Assembly (NCBI GenBank): GCA_018716805.1
Contig: DVJL01000027.1
Coordinates: 1 to 64,000, forward strand
From: Candidatus Faecivicinus avistercoris
GTDB lineage: Bacteria > Bacillota > Clostridia > Christensenellales > Aristaeellaceae
DNA length: 64,000 nucleotides
Reading direction: 5' to 3'
A model generated the notes under the pieces. The model had not been told where the DNA came from. It did not search any database and saw only the letters and a program-made list of their open reading frames with translations. The position numbers and the translations under genes were made by a program. Below, piece by piece: positions 42,395 through 51,146 of this stretch (the stretch's first letter is position 1; every line of letters begins with the position of its first letter).

Positions 42395-43129
42395 GTGAAA
42401 AAACTCATTGGCCTGCTGACGGCCTGTGCGCTGGCGCTTTGCGCGCTCACGGGCTGTTCGGGCGGAGGGCAGGACGCTGCGGAGCCGGCCGAAACCGCGG
42501 CCATCGCGACGGAGGAACCGACGCAGATGCCGCAGGAGGAGCTTCCGGTGGTCGAGGACGTGCTGCTCGAACAGCCGACGGTCGCGCCGGCGGAGGCGCT
42601 GATCGTCTCCAACGCGACGGCGCAGCCGGCGCAAACCCCTCAGCCGGCCAACGACTTTTCCACCTATACCTTTGCGCGGCTGTCGGATACGTCGTTTGGA
42701 TTCACGTTTGAATATCCCGCGCAGTGGACAAACCTGCCTGGGCGCTATACCGTCTGCTATCGCGAGCCGGTGGAGGAGGGCGATTTTCCCGCGCGCGTTG
42801 CGGTGACGCGCAAGGCGACGGCGCATACGCCGAATTCGCGCACGCTGCTTCAACAGTTTTACAATTACGCTGAGCAGATTCGCGTGCAGTATGATTCGAG
42901 CACGTTTGAATACGGCGAACTGAACAGCGAGGCCTCGTTCATGGGGGAAACGGGGTACTCGATCACCTATCTGGCCTATTCCGGCGACATCGAGGTCGAA
43001 GGTTACATGGTGTGCTGTGCCATCGGGCGGGCGATCTATGTGTTCCACTTCTGCGCTTCCTACGACGACTATCAGGCCATGTCTTCCATCATGACCCGGA
43101 TGCGGGATTCGGTTGCAGTGGTCGAGTGA
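42395..43129 (+). CDS. predicted lipoprotein
   Basis: LTGC lipobox, Pro/Glu/Ala-rich linker, then a globular domain; GTG start after ggggagg. Confidence 0.7.
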   Translation: MKKLIGLLTACALALCALTGCSGGGQDAAEPAETAAIATEEPTQMPQEELPVVEDVLLEQPTVAPAEALIVSNATAQPAQTPQPANDFSTYTFARLSDTSFGFTFEYPAQWTNLPGRYTVCYREPVEEGDFPARVAVTRKATAHTPNSRTLLQQFYNYAEQIRVQYDSSTFEYGELNSEASFMGETGYSITYLAYSGDIEVEGYMVCCAIGRAIYVFHFCASYDDYQAMSSIMTRMRDSVAVVE

Positions 43130-43137
43130 GGTGGCCC

Positions 43138-43935
43138 ATGCAGAGCTACTATGAGTCCGTTCGCGACAACATGCGCATGCCGCTGACATGGTACGACCGC
43201 CGCAACTGTTGCCCGCCGCACTTTCACGCGGGGATTGAGCTGGTCTATGTGCTCGAAGGCAGCTTCGAGGCCGCGATCAACGGCCGAGGGATGACCGTGC
43301 GCGCGGGCGAGCTGCTGGTCACGAACTGTTACTCGGTGCACGCTTACTCAGCGGAGTCCTGCCTGTCGATCACTTCGGTCATTCCGCTGGGCGTCGTGCC
43401 GTCGGTGCGCAAGGTGCTGACGGCGAACCGGTTCCGGGAGAACATCATCACTGACGACGAGCGCCGCTCGATTGAATTCCTGATGCGGTTGCTTGCGGAC
43501 AACCCGGGCAATGAGATCATGCAGAAGGGGCTGTGCTATTCGCTCATCGGCCTGCTGATCGAGCGCATTCCGCTCGATCCGATCGGTGCTTCCGATCAGG
43601 CGAGCGTGATCTGCGCGATCCTCAACTATCTGAATGAAAATTTCGAGCGGCGGCTGACGGTCGAACAGGTCGCGGCGCAGTTCGGCTACAGCCGGAGCCG
43701 CTTTTCCCACCTGTTCAAGAACACGGTCGGCTACAGCCTGCCGCAGTATCTGAACATGCTGCGCTGCCGCAGCGTGTGCGAGGCGATGCTGTCGTCGGAC
43801 GCGTCGGTGGCAGATCTGGCGGCGAATGCGGGATTCAACAGCACCCAGTCGTTTTACGCCGCGTTCAAGGCGGTCTATGGCATGACGCCGCGCGAGTACA
43901 TCCGCAAGCATTGCGCGGGCGGAGAGAAAAAGTGA
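43138..43935 (+). CDS. AraC-family regulator with N-terminal cupin-like domain
   Basis: PPHFHAGIELVYVLEGSFEAAI cupin; C-terminal HTH SRSRFSHLFKNTVGYSLPQYLNMLR...GMTPREYIRKH. Confidence 0.9.
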   Translation: MQSYYESVRDNMRMPLTWYDRRNCCPPHFHAGIELVYVLEGSFEAAINGRGMTVRAGELLVTNCYSVHAYSAESCLSITSVIPLGVVPSVRKVLTANRFRENIITDDERRSIEFLMRLLADNPGNEIMQKGLCYSLIGLLIERIPLDPIGASDQASVICAILNYLNENFERRLTVEQVAAQFGYSRSRFSHLFKNTVGYSLPQYLNMLRCRSVCEAMLSSDASVADLAANAGFNSTQSFYAAFKAVYGMTPREYIRKHCAGGEKK

Positions 43936-43945
43936 ACATACGGCG

Positions 43946-43990
43946 CGCCGCACGGTTTGGCAATGCCCCCAGTGCGGCGTGTTTTTCGTT
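43946..43990 (+). terminator. terminator after the AraC-family gene
   Basis: CGCCGCAC...GTGCGGCG followed by TGTTTTTCGTT. Confidence 0.75.
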
Positions 43991-44151
43991 GTTTTGAAGC
44001 ATCCTGTCAAATTGTTCTCAACTCTTTTTAGACATGCTTCGCGGCCGTAAGCGTGATGCTGTAACCGGACAGGAGTTCCATCAGGCTGTGCTGAAAAGGC
44101 GGCGATGCGGTTGCGCGGCACAAGTGCCAAGACTGGTAAACTCACAGTGCA

Positions 44152-44188
44152 AAAAAATAGCCGGGCGGGATCCATTGGATCCCGCCCG
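44152..44188 (-). terminator. terminator for the Cys-rich protein gene
   Basis: Perfect 12-bp stem CGGGCGGGATCC/GGATCCCGCCCG; reverse strand followed by GCTATTTTTTT. Confidence 0.9.
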
Positions 44189-44275
44189 AGCCCGCCGTAA
44201 AGCCGATTTTTGCAATGAGCTTTTGACGGGATGAAGGAACGTCTTTTGGTTCTTATTGTCCGTGTGTCTTGAATG

Positions 44276-44773
44276 TCAGGTGTTTGCGGCGGTGGAGGAC
44301 TGGTCGGAGCATTCGCAGGTGTAGTCGCTGTCTACATAGTGCGCGAAGGTGCGGGCAATGAAGCGTCTCGCGTTGCAGGCGACGCCACAGTTGTTGGCCG
44401 TGTTTGCGGCGGCGGCGGAAGAGGCAAGGCTGAGGTCCTCGGGCAGCACGAAGCGCACCTTGCTGAGCGTGATGTCGCGGCAGCCGTTCTCTTGGTGCGC
44501 GGGCAGCGTGAATGCCTTCATGCCGCGCGACTGTTCCTGATCGTTCTCATCCAGTTCGTGCAGCGAGATCATCACTGCGGTGCGCCGTCCGGGGCAGACG
44601 TTTTTGACCTTGGCGTTCAGCTGCAGGACGCGTCCCTGCGATTCTACGGGCAGATCGTCGAGATCGTAGGTCATCACAGAGTTGCATCCTGAAAACGAGA
44701 TGGTATCCGAACAGTTGCAGTTTTCCGTCTGATACTGGAGGGTGTACGGGGTGGCGTTGTTGGTTTCGGCCAT
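44276..44773 (-). CDS. conserved-looking Cys-containing protein of unknown function
   Basis: MAETNNATPYTLQYQTENCNCSDTISFSGC...VCPGRRTAVMISLHELDENDQEQSRGMKAFTLPAH...; GGAGGAATTTCC-ATG; own terminator. Confidence 0.75.
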   Translation of the reverse strand: MAETNNATPYTLQYQTENCNCSDTISFSGCNSVMTYDLDDLPVESQGRVLQLNAKVKNVCPGRRTAVMISLHELDENDQEQSRGMKAFTLPAHQENGCRDITLSKVRFVLPEDLSLASSAAAANTANNCGVACNARRFIARTFAHYVDSDYTCECSDQSSTAANT

Positions 44774-44884
44774 TGGAAATTCCTCCTGCAATTCATTGCG
44801 GCGGCATCTGGCGCGAGGGCCGTTCAGCGGCGCCGCTTTACATATGGCGAACCATATGTAACCGGGAATTTCCGCGTCCCATCT

Positions 44885-44912
44885 CATACTATGCCCGGGG
44901 CGGGACCGCGTG
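44885..44912 (-). promoter_or_regulatory. candidate sigma-K-type promoter
   Basis: Reverse strand CAC-16 nt-CATAGTATG versus the B. subtilis sigma-K consensus mAC-N16-CATAnnnTA (one mismatch). Confidence 0.35.
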
Positions 44913-44924
44913 CACCAAGGCGCA

Positions 44925-44956
44925 AAATATCCCGCCGCATCTGTTCGCGGCGGGAT
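44925..44956 (-). terminator. terminator of the lipid operon
   Basis: ATCCCGCCGC/GCGGCGGGAT 10-bp stem; reverse strand followed by ATTTTGC. Confidence 0.75.
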
Positions 44957-45022
44957 GTTTTCTGGCGGACGATTTGATGCTTCTGCGCAGCACCTGTACT
45001 GAAGCGGGAGCTTTCAGGACAT

Positions 45023-46144
45023 TCAGCTCTCTGAGTCCAGCGAGTGGATAAAATCGCTGAGCAACTTGGCGGTATCAGCGGCGGCATCGCCGGGCGCATA
45101 GGCGCGCTGGCAGGCGCGCATCCGCTCGATGGCCTCGCCGCCATTGGCCGTGAGGCGGGCGACGCAGTCCGGCAGGCATTCCGGATCCGGGCAGTATTCC
45201 GCCAGACCGTGGGAGACGAGCATCTGCGGGTTGTGCAGCTCCTGTCCCGCGAGCTGGCCGAACAGTATGACCGGCTTGTTCAGCGCGACGGCCTCCATGA
45301 CGCTGTTTGGGCTGGCGCGCATGATGAGCAGATCGGAATCGAGCATGACGTTCTGAATATCGTTGACGAAGCCCATCGCGTTCAGCCGGCCGTGGTAGCG
45401 CCGGCCGAGGACGCTGCGCAATTTCTTGCGAAGCGCCTTGTTGCGCCCGCAGATCACGTTGACGTGCGCATTCGTGCCGGAAAGCAGCTCGCGGGCGACG
45501 GCGCGAATGGTGCCGGAGCCTTCCGAGCCGCTCATCACGGTGATGACCGGCTGGGCATGGGCCATCGGCCGCTCCTCCGGCCGGGCCAGCCCCATGAACC
45601 GGCGGCGCACCGGAAATCCCACTTTGCGCACCCGGGCGGGATCGACGCCGTGGGAGATCGTGCAGTCGTATGCCTCCTGCGACGGCGCGAGCACCAGCGC
45701 GATGCGCGGGTCGAACCAGTAGTCGGCGATGTCGATCAGGTCGGCTTCGTGGGCGACGAGCGGTATGGAGAGGTTCATCTCCTCGAGCAGATCAATGACG
45801 CTGCCCAGGAATATCGGATGCACGGAGAGGATGCAGTCCGGGCGGAACTCATGGATCAGCTCTTCAAACCGGTGGCGGATCATGACCGCGATGGCGCGCT
45901 GCACCGGCTGGCGAAGCGCCATGCCGGCGGCATAGTTGAGCGCCCACGCCTGCTTCGGCAGCCGGGTGATCGGGCCGTAGGTCTTTTCGGCGCAGACCTT
46001 CTGCACTTTGGACATCAGGTCGAAGCCGTCGATCGTGCGCACCTCGATGTCCGGGTAGGCTTCGAGGCGCTCCATCAGGGAATCCGAGATGCTCTTGTGT
46101 CCGTGGCCGGTGTACACGGCCGTGATAATCAGGAGTCGGCGCAT
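45023..46144 (-). CDS. MGDG synthase/UgtP-like diacylglycerol glycosyltransferase
   Basis: LLIITAVYTGHGHKSISDSLMERL, SVHPIFLG, MSGSEGSGTIRAVARELL, SPNSVMEAVALNKPVILFG. Confidence 0.85.
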   Translation of the reverse strand: MRRLLIITAVYTGHGHKSISDSLMERLEAYPDIEVRTIDGFDLMSKVQKVCAEKTYGPITRLPKQAWALNYAAGMALRQPVQRAIAVMIRHRFEELIHEFRPDCILSVHPIFLGSVIDLLEEMNLSIPLVAHEADLIDIADYWFDPRIALVLAPSQEAYDCTISHGVDPARVRKVGFPVRRRFMGLARPEERPMAHAQPVITVMSGSEGSGTIRAVARELLSGTNAHVNVICGRNKALRKKLRSVLGRRYHGRLNAMGFVNDIQNVMLDSDLLIMRASPNSVMEAVALNKPVILFGQLAGQELHNPQMLVSHGLAEYCPDPECLPDCVARLTANGGEAIERMRACQRAYAPGDAAADTAKLLSDFIHSLDSES

Positions 46145-47289
46145 TTTCTCTTCTCAATCCTCTGAATGATTTTCATGATCCTCGGTCGGTTGTAGCGCTG
46201 GATGACCAGCGAGACCAGGTTGCCAATGATGTACAGAATCATCGCCAGTACGCCGAGCTCATCCATCAATATGGCGAACAGCGGGCTGAGCAGGATCAGA
46301 ACCCAGTGGACGAATTCTGCCGAGCACGTCTCGACCACGAGCTTGCGCAGGTGGTCCGGGTCGCGCAGCAGGTTGCCCTGCTTCGGGAATGCGCGGCGGA
46401 TGTACTTGCTCATGTCCGGCGTGCGGTTTTTCCACCATTGGATGCCGATCTTTTCATAGATTTTGCCGTCCTTTTCCCATGCAAAGCTGCGGAAGGGGAA
46501 GCGGTCGGGATGAAACCACTTCCGCGGCAGCTTTTCGCCCAGAAAGAACGCCGGCACGCCGAGCGTTCCCACGATCGAGGCGAAGCGCAGGAACAGATAG
46601 ATCGGCTTGGGCAGCACGTCGCGCAAAAACGATTCGCCCGACGTGAACATCAGCAGAAAGAACGACAGCATCAGCAGCAGGTACATCACCATGACCTGCC
46701 AGTCGATCGGCCGCATGGCCGCGCCGGGGACGTGCGCGGGGTTGCGCAGCGCGCGGATGTAGAACACCGCGTAGAGCAGAAGCGACACCGCGTGCGTGCC
46801 CGCGAGCAGCGCGATCAGCACGTTTGCGGAATAGGCGGTGATGTCCGGGCTGAGCATCAGCGCGACCATCGTGGCGTACAGCACCACGGAGCTGGCCTTG
46901 CCGTACCAGCGCGCGTCGGCGATGACGCCCGTGCGCTTCATGTAGGCATAGCCGAGCGCCGCGAGGATGACCTCCTTGACGGCCAGAAAGATCAGCACCC
47001 AAAGCATCACCGGATAGCGGAACATCATCACGATACACAGCGCGGCCTGCGCCAGCTTGTCCGCCAGCGGGTCGAGCACGCGGCCGACGTTGCTCTCCAT
47101 GTGCAGTTTCCGCGCGAGGATGCCATCGAGCACGTCGGTCAGCCCCGTGGCGACCACGACGGCGGCCGACCAGTGGTACGCCTTTTTCGCGCAGTAGAGC
47201 CAGACGAACACCGGGATCATCAGGATCCGCAGGAGGCTCAGCGCGTTGGGGAGAGTTACGATGCGGTTTTCATACCTGTTCGCCTGCAT
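46129..47289 (-). CDS. CDP-alcohol phosphatidyltransferase (PgsA-like) fused to CrtO-like acyltransferase domain
   Basis: N-terminal DVLDGILARKLHMESNVGRVLDPLADK signature; last ~140 aa (about 46132-46560) EKLPRKWFHPDRFPFRSFAWEKDGKIYEK...VETCSAEFVHWV...GNLVSLVIQRYNRPRIMKIIQRIEKRK resembles S. aureus CrtO. Confidence 0.85.
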   Translation of the reverse strand: MQANRYENRIVTLPNALSLLRILMIPVFVWLYCAKKAYHWSAAVVVATGLTDVLDGILARKLHMESNVGRVLDPLADKLAQAALCIVMMFRYPVMLWVLIFLAVKEVILAALGYAYMKRTGVIADARWYGKASSVVLYATMVALMLSPDITAYSANVLIALLAGTHAVSLLLYAVFYIRALRNPAHVPGAAMRPIDWQVMVMYLLLMLSFFLLMFTSGESFLRDVLPKPIYLFLRFASIVGTLGVPAFFLGEKLPRKWFHPDRFPFRSFAWEKDGKIYEKIGIQWWKNRTPDMSKYIRRAFPKQGNLLRDPDHLRKLVVETCSAEFVHWVLILLSPLFAILMDELGVLAMILYIIGNLVSLVIQRYNRPRIMKIIQRIEKRKCADS

Positions 47290-47295
47290 AATCGC

Positions 47296-48153
47296 CTATC
47301 CTTTATCCTTTTTGTAAAACAGCAAACCCAGACAGTTGGGGCCGCAGTGGTTGGAGATGGTGCAGCCAGCGCGGGTGTGCAGCACCTCGCGAAACGCCAT
47401 ATGCCGGTCCACTTCGGCGCGCACCGCCTGATACAGCCCGTCCGAAACGCCGGAATCCGTGATGAACAGGCGGGAATCGTCGATCTCGTCGGGATTCGCA
47501 AGCCGGTCGGCGACGTATTTGCTCAGGCAATGCTCCAGCCGTCCGCGGTATTTTTTGCCCACGCCCATCACGCCCTCGCGCACTTCGATGCAGGGCTTGA
47601 GGCTGAGCAGGTTCGCGCCCAGCGCCGCCAGCGCACTGCAGCGGCCGCCCAGGCGAAGGTAATCCAGCGTGTCGACGACGAAGCTGACGTCCAGCCGCGC
47701 CTTCTTCGCCTCCATTGCGCGGAAGATCTCCTCCGCGCCGCAGCCGCGCCCGGCCATCCCCGCCGCGTCGAGCACGAGGTGCCCGATGCCGGTGGAGAGA
47801 TTCCGGCTGTCGACGACGAATACGTTTTCCATTTCCGACGCCGCGAGGCATGCGTTCTGGTAGCAGGCCGACATTTCGCTGCTGATCGTGAAGTGCACGA
47901 TGCCTTCGCACTGTGCGCGCATGGCTCCGAACAGCTGGCGGTAGTCCTCCACGTTGACCGCGGAGGTCGATGCGGTTTTTCCGCCGCGCGCGACATTTTC
48001 AAACAGGTCGTCCGGCGTGATATCCACGCCGTCGCGGTAAGACCGTCCGTTCATCGAGATGTACAGCGGCGCGATGGCGATGTTGTGCGCCGCAATCAGT
48101 TCCCGCGAGAGATCACAGGTGCTGTCGGCAGAGATCCTGACCTTGCCTTCCAA
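47296..48153 (-). CDS. DegV/FakB-family fatty-acid-binding protein
   Basis: RISADSTCDLSRELIAAHNIAIAPLYISMNGRSYRDGVDITPDDLFE; TTG start 48153 after GGGAGGG. Confidence 0.9.
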   Translation of the reverse strand: MEGKVRISADSTCDLSRELIAAHNIAIAPLYISMNGRSYRDGVDITPDDLFENVARGGKTASTSAVNVEDYRQLFGAMRAQCEGIVHFTISSEMSACYQNACLAASEMENVFVVDSRNLSTGIGHLVLDAAGMAGRGCGAEEIFRAMEAKKARLDVSFVVDTLDYLRLGGRCSALAALGANLLSLKPCIEVREGVMGVGKKYRGRLEHCLSKYVADRLANPDEIDDSRLFITDSGVSDGLYQAVRAEVDRHMAFREVLHTRAGCTISNHCGPNCLGLLFYKKDKG

Positions 48154-48262
48154 GCGCTTACCCTCCCATGTGCAAAACCCTGTCCCGGTCATGAAAATGA
48201 TAGGACAGAAACTTCAAGAAAGATTCTACAAGCCGCAGGCATTGCGGCAGGGCACTACTGCT

Positions 48263-48291
48263 ATTGTACACCAAAGCGACCGAAAAATCAA
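48263..48291 (-). promoter_or_regulatory. sigma-A promoter of the lipid operon
   Basis: Reverse strand TTGATT-17 nt-TACAAT. Confidence 0.6.
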
Positions 48292-48328
48292 ACCTTTCAA
48301 CAAACTTTTGACAAACTTTCGCGCCCCA

Positions 48329-48357
48329 TTGACGCCGGCCGGCGCGCGCCCTATAAT
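48329..48357 (+). promoter_or_regulatory. sigma-A promoter for NUDIX gene
   Basis: TTGACG-17 nt-TATAAT. Confidence 0.65.
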
Positions 48358-48377
48358 GGAGCTGGAGGTGCTGTGCT

Positions 48378-48941
48378 ATGAAGATCGAAGCGATTCTGGA
48401 TGCCTGCCGGCCCGATTGCGAACAGGAGCGGCAGGATCTGCGCCTGATGCGCCTTTACCTGAGCAAATTCGACGATCTGCTCCTGCGAACGAATGAGATG
48501 GCCCACTTCACGGCGTCTTCATGGATCGTCAGTCCCGACCGCGAGCGCGTGCTTATGGCCTATCACAACATCTATCAGAGCTGGTCGTGGACGGGCGGAC
48601 ATGCGGACGGCGACGGCGATCTGCTCGCCGTCGCCCTTCGCGAGGCGCGGGAGGAGACGGCGGTTCAGCGGGTCAGCCCCGTGCTGGAAAGGCCGCTCTC
48701 CGCGGAGATTCTGACCGTGCCGGCGCACTGGAAGCGGGGCGCGTATGTCGCTGCGCACCTGCATCTGAACGTCACCTACCTGCTCGAAGCCGACGACCGT
48801 CAGCCGCTGGCCGTCAAGCCGGACGAGAACAGCGACGTCCGGTGGTTTTCGCTCGACGAAGCCGTCGCCGCGAGCACAGAGCCGGAGATGCGCATCGTCT
48901 ATCAAAAGCTCAACGGCAAACTCCGGGCGCTGAGATCGTGA
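48378..48941 (+). CDS. NUDIX hydrolase
   Basis: GGHADGDGDLLAVALREAREETAVQ Nudix box. Confidence 0.9.
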   Translation: MKIEAILDACRPDCEQERQDLRLMRLYLSKFDDLLLRTNEMAHFTASSWIVSPDRERVLMAYHNIYQSWSWTGGHADGDGDLLAVALREAREETAVQRVSPVLERPLSAEILTVPAHWKRGAYVAAHLHLNVTYLLEADDRQPLAVKPDENSDVRWFSLDEAVAASTEPEMRIVYQKLNGKLRALRS

Positions 48942-48971
48942 GCCGGGCAGGCGGCGCGCCTTGCGCGAATG

Positions 48972-49179
48972 TGCGGACGGGGATGCCGCATGGCCCTGCA
49001 AAGGCGGCGATCCGCCATCAGCATGGCGACGATCTCGGTCAGCTCGCACGCCGCTGCCGCGGAGATGCGCGAATGGGATGCCGCGCCCTTGCGGACGGGG
49101 ATGCCGCATGGCCCTGCAAAGGCGGCAACCTACCGTCAGCATGGCGACGATCTCGGTCAGTTCGCACGCCGCTGCCGCG
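48972..49179. repeat. two 90-bp direct repeats, period 118 bp
   Basis: Copies 48972-49061 and 49090-49179: tgcggacggggatgccgcatggccctgcaaaggcggc...tcagcatggcgacgatctcggtcag.tcgcacgccgctgccgcg. Confidence 0.9.
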
Positions 49180-49301
49180 AGCGGGCAGCTGTTTGAGACA
49201 AAGGCGGGCTTCCTCCGCACCCTGTTGCCCGCGCGGAAATACCGCCCGTGCTCGGGCGAAGCTGTGCAGGCGGCGCGCCAAGATTTCGCCGTTTCCGCTT
49301 C

Positions 49302-49525
49302 ACCTGCGGAAGCGGCGCTTATTTCAGAAATGTGCAAGCCCCAGAGGGTGCTCCCGCGGCTCCGCTTTCCCTGCGGAAGCGGTGTTTGCTGCGCAGCGCG
49401 ACGGACAGCGGGTCGCGGCTCTTCGTCCGCCCTCCCTGCGGAAGCGGTGTTTGCTGCGCAGCGCGACGGACAGCGGGTTATGGCTCCTCGTCCGTGCTCC
49501 CCGCGAAAGCAGCGTTTACTGCGCG
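49302..49525. repeat. about 65-bp tandem repeats with hairpin-forming core
   Basis: 45-bp identical units at 49369 and 49434 (ccctgcggaagcggtgtttgctgcgcagcgcgacggacagcgggt), diverged copies at about 49302 and 49499; CCGCTT...AAGCGG inverted repeats. Confidence 0.85.
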
Positions 49526-50106
49526 ACCCGCGCCAGCTCCGCGGCGACGTCCGCCTCGCTGGCGCGCATGGCCTGAAGGGTCTTGTCCATCAGCTCATCC
49601 AGCGTCCAGCCGAGCATCTCCGCGCCCTTCGCGATGACCTCGCGCGAACATCCGGCGGCGAACTTCTTGTCCTTGTACTTCTTCTTCAGACTCTTGAGCT
49701 CCATGTCCTGAACGCTCCTGGACGGGCGCATCAGCGCCGCCGCGCCGATCAGGCCGGTCAGCTCGTCCGACGCAAACAGCACCTTCTCCATCAGGTGCTC
49801 CGGCGCGACGTCGGACACCAGGCCGTAGCCGTGGCTGCACACGGCGTGCACCAGCGCGTCGCTCGCGCCGATTTCCGCCAGCAGTTCGGGCGCCTTGGCG
49901 CAGTGCTGGTCGGGGAACTGTTCAAAGTCCACGTCGTGCAGAAGGCCGGCCGTCGCCCAGAAATCGGCGTCCGAGCCGAAGCCGAGCTCGTTTGCAAACC
50001 AGCGCATCACAGCTTCTACCGTCAGCGCGTGTTGGATGTGAAAGTGTTCCTTGTTGTATTTTTTGAGAAGCGACAGCGCCGCCTCCCGGGAAACGCAGTT
50101 TTCCAT
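49516..50106 (-). CDS. HD-domain protein (predicted phosphohydrolase)
   Basis: HIQHALTVEAVMRWFANELG...WATAGLLHDVDFEQFP...HAVCSHGYG. Confidence 0.85.
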   Translation of the reverse strand: MENCVSREAALSLLKKYNKEHFHIQHALTVEAVMRWFANELGFGSDADFWATAGLLHDVDFEQFPDQHCAKAPELLAEIGASDALVHAVCSHGYGLVSDVAPEHLMEKVLFASDELTGLIGAAALMRPSRSVQDMELKSLKKKYKDKKFAAGCSREVIAKGAEMLGWTLDELMDKTLQAMRASEADVAAELARVAQ

Positions 50107-50126
50107 GGCTCTCTCCTCCGTAGAAT

Positions 50127-50780
50127 TCAGTGGGCCTCGCCTTCCGGAATCACAGCGCAGCCGCCGAGGATGTCCGGCTTGTGCATCATGCTGTCCGCTT
50201 CGGTGATCTCTCGGATGGGGTGGCAGGGGACGCCGGCGGCGAAGTGGTTGGCGGGGATGTCGCGCGTGACGACGCTGCCCGCGCCGATGACGCAGTTGTC
50301 GCCGATGGTGACGCCGGGGCAGACCGTGACGTTCGCGCCAAACCAGCAGTTGCTACCGATTTTAACGGGCCGCGCGTAGCACAGGTGCTTTGCCTCGCCG
50401 TTTTCATCGAGCATGGCCAGGCGTTCGCTCGCGCACATCGGGTGCACCGGCGTGACGATGGTGACGCCGGGGCCGAAATCGCAGTGGTCGCCGATCTCGA
50501 CCGGCGCGTCGTCCTGAACGGTGAAGTTGAAGTTGATGAACACATGCGCGCCGATCTTCGTGTGCGTACCGTAGTGGAAGTAAACCGGCCCCTGCAGGAA
50601 GGTGCCCTCGCCGATCTGGCCGAGCATTTCCTTCAGGATCTGCGACCGCTTTTCGGTTTCGTGCTGGTAGGTCTGGTTGTAGTCGACGTTGAGGTTGTGG
50701 GTGCGCAGCTTGATGGCCTGCAGTTCCGGGGTTGCGGGGCAGAACAGCTTGCCTGCGAAAATCTTTTCTTCCTCGCGCAT
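50127..50780 (-). CDS. maltose/galactoside O-acetyltransferase-like hexapeptide transferase
   Basis: Hexapeptide repeats GSNCWFGANVTVCPGVTIGDNCVIGAGSVVTRDIPANHFAAGVPCHPIREI. Confidence 0.93.
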   Translation of the reverse strand: MREEEKIFAGKLFCPATPELQAIKLRTHNLNVDYNQTYQHETEKRSQILKEMLGQIGEGTFLQGPVYFHYGTHTKIGAHVFINFNFTVQDDAPVEIGDHCDFGPGVTIVTPVHPMCASERLAMLDENGEAKHLCYARPVKIGSNCWFGANVTVCPGVTIGDNCVIGAGSVVTRDIPANHFAAGVPCHPIREITEADSMMHKPDILGGCAVIPEGEAH

Positions 50781-50913
50781 GTTTTCGCTCTCCTTCCAAT
50801 CGGCGGCTTGACCGCCTTCGCGCAGTATACGTCCCATTTTAGCACAACTTGCGCGCCGCTTCAAGCGGATTTCGTGGCTTTTTGCCTGTATGGCGAAGTT
50901 TGAGGAAGAGCCC

Positions 50914-50942
50914 TTGAACTGCGGCGGCGGCTGTGTTATAAT
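50914..50942 (+). promoter_or_regulatory. sigma-A promoter for yybS-rplI-dnaB
   Basis: TTGAAC-17 nt-TATAAT, followed by a ~200-nt leader. Confidence 0.6.
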
Positions 50943-51146
50943 GAGGACGATCCTGGAAATTCCCGCCGCGCGCGGATTCTTTCCTGCGCGCCGGTTCAGC
51001 GCTCCTCGGCATGGACTTCCAACCGTATTTTTGAGCGCGCCGGGGATTTTCATTTCCGCCGTATGAACGCTCGTCCCACAGGAAGCGGTGCGGTCTCGCC
51101 AGCGGGCAAACCGCGCGTAGACATCTTTGATTTGGAGGAACAAGCC

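Noticed and set aside
48519-49337. Reverse ORF through the repeat block (272 aa)
   Set aside because: Partly antisense to the NUDIX gene and otherwise made of the direct repeats; no RBS or domain support.
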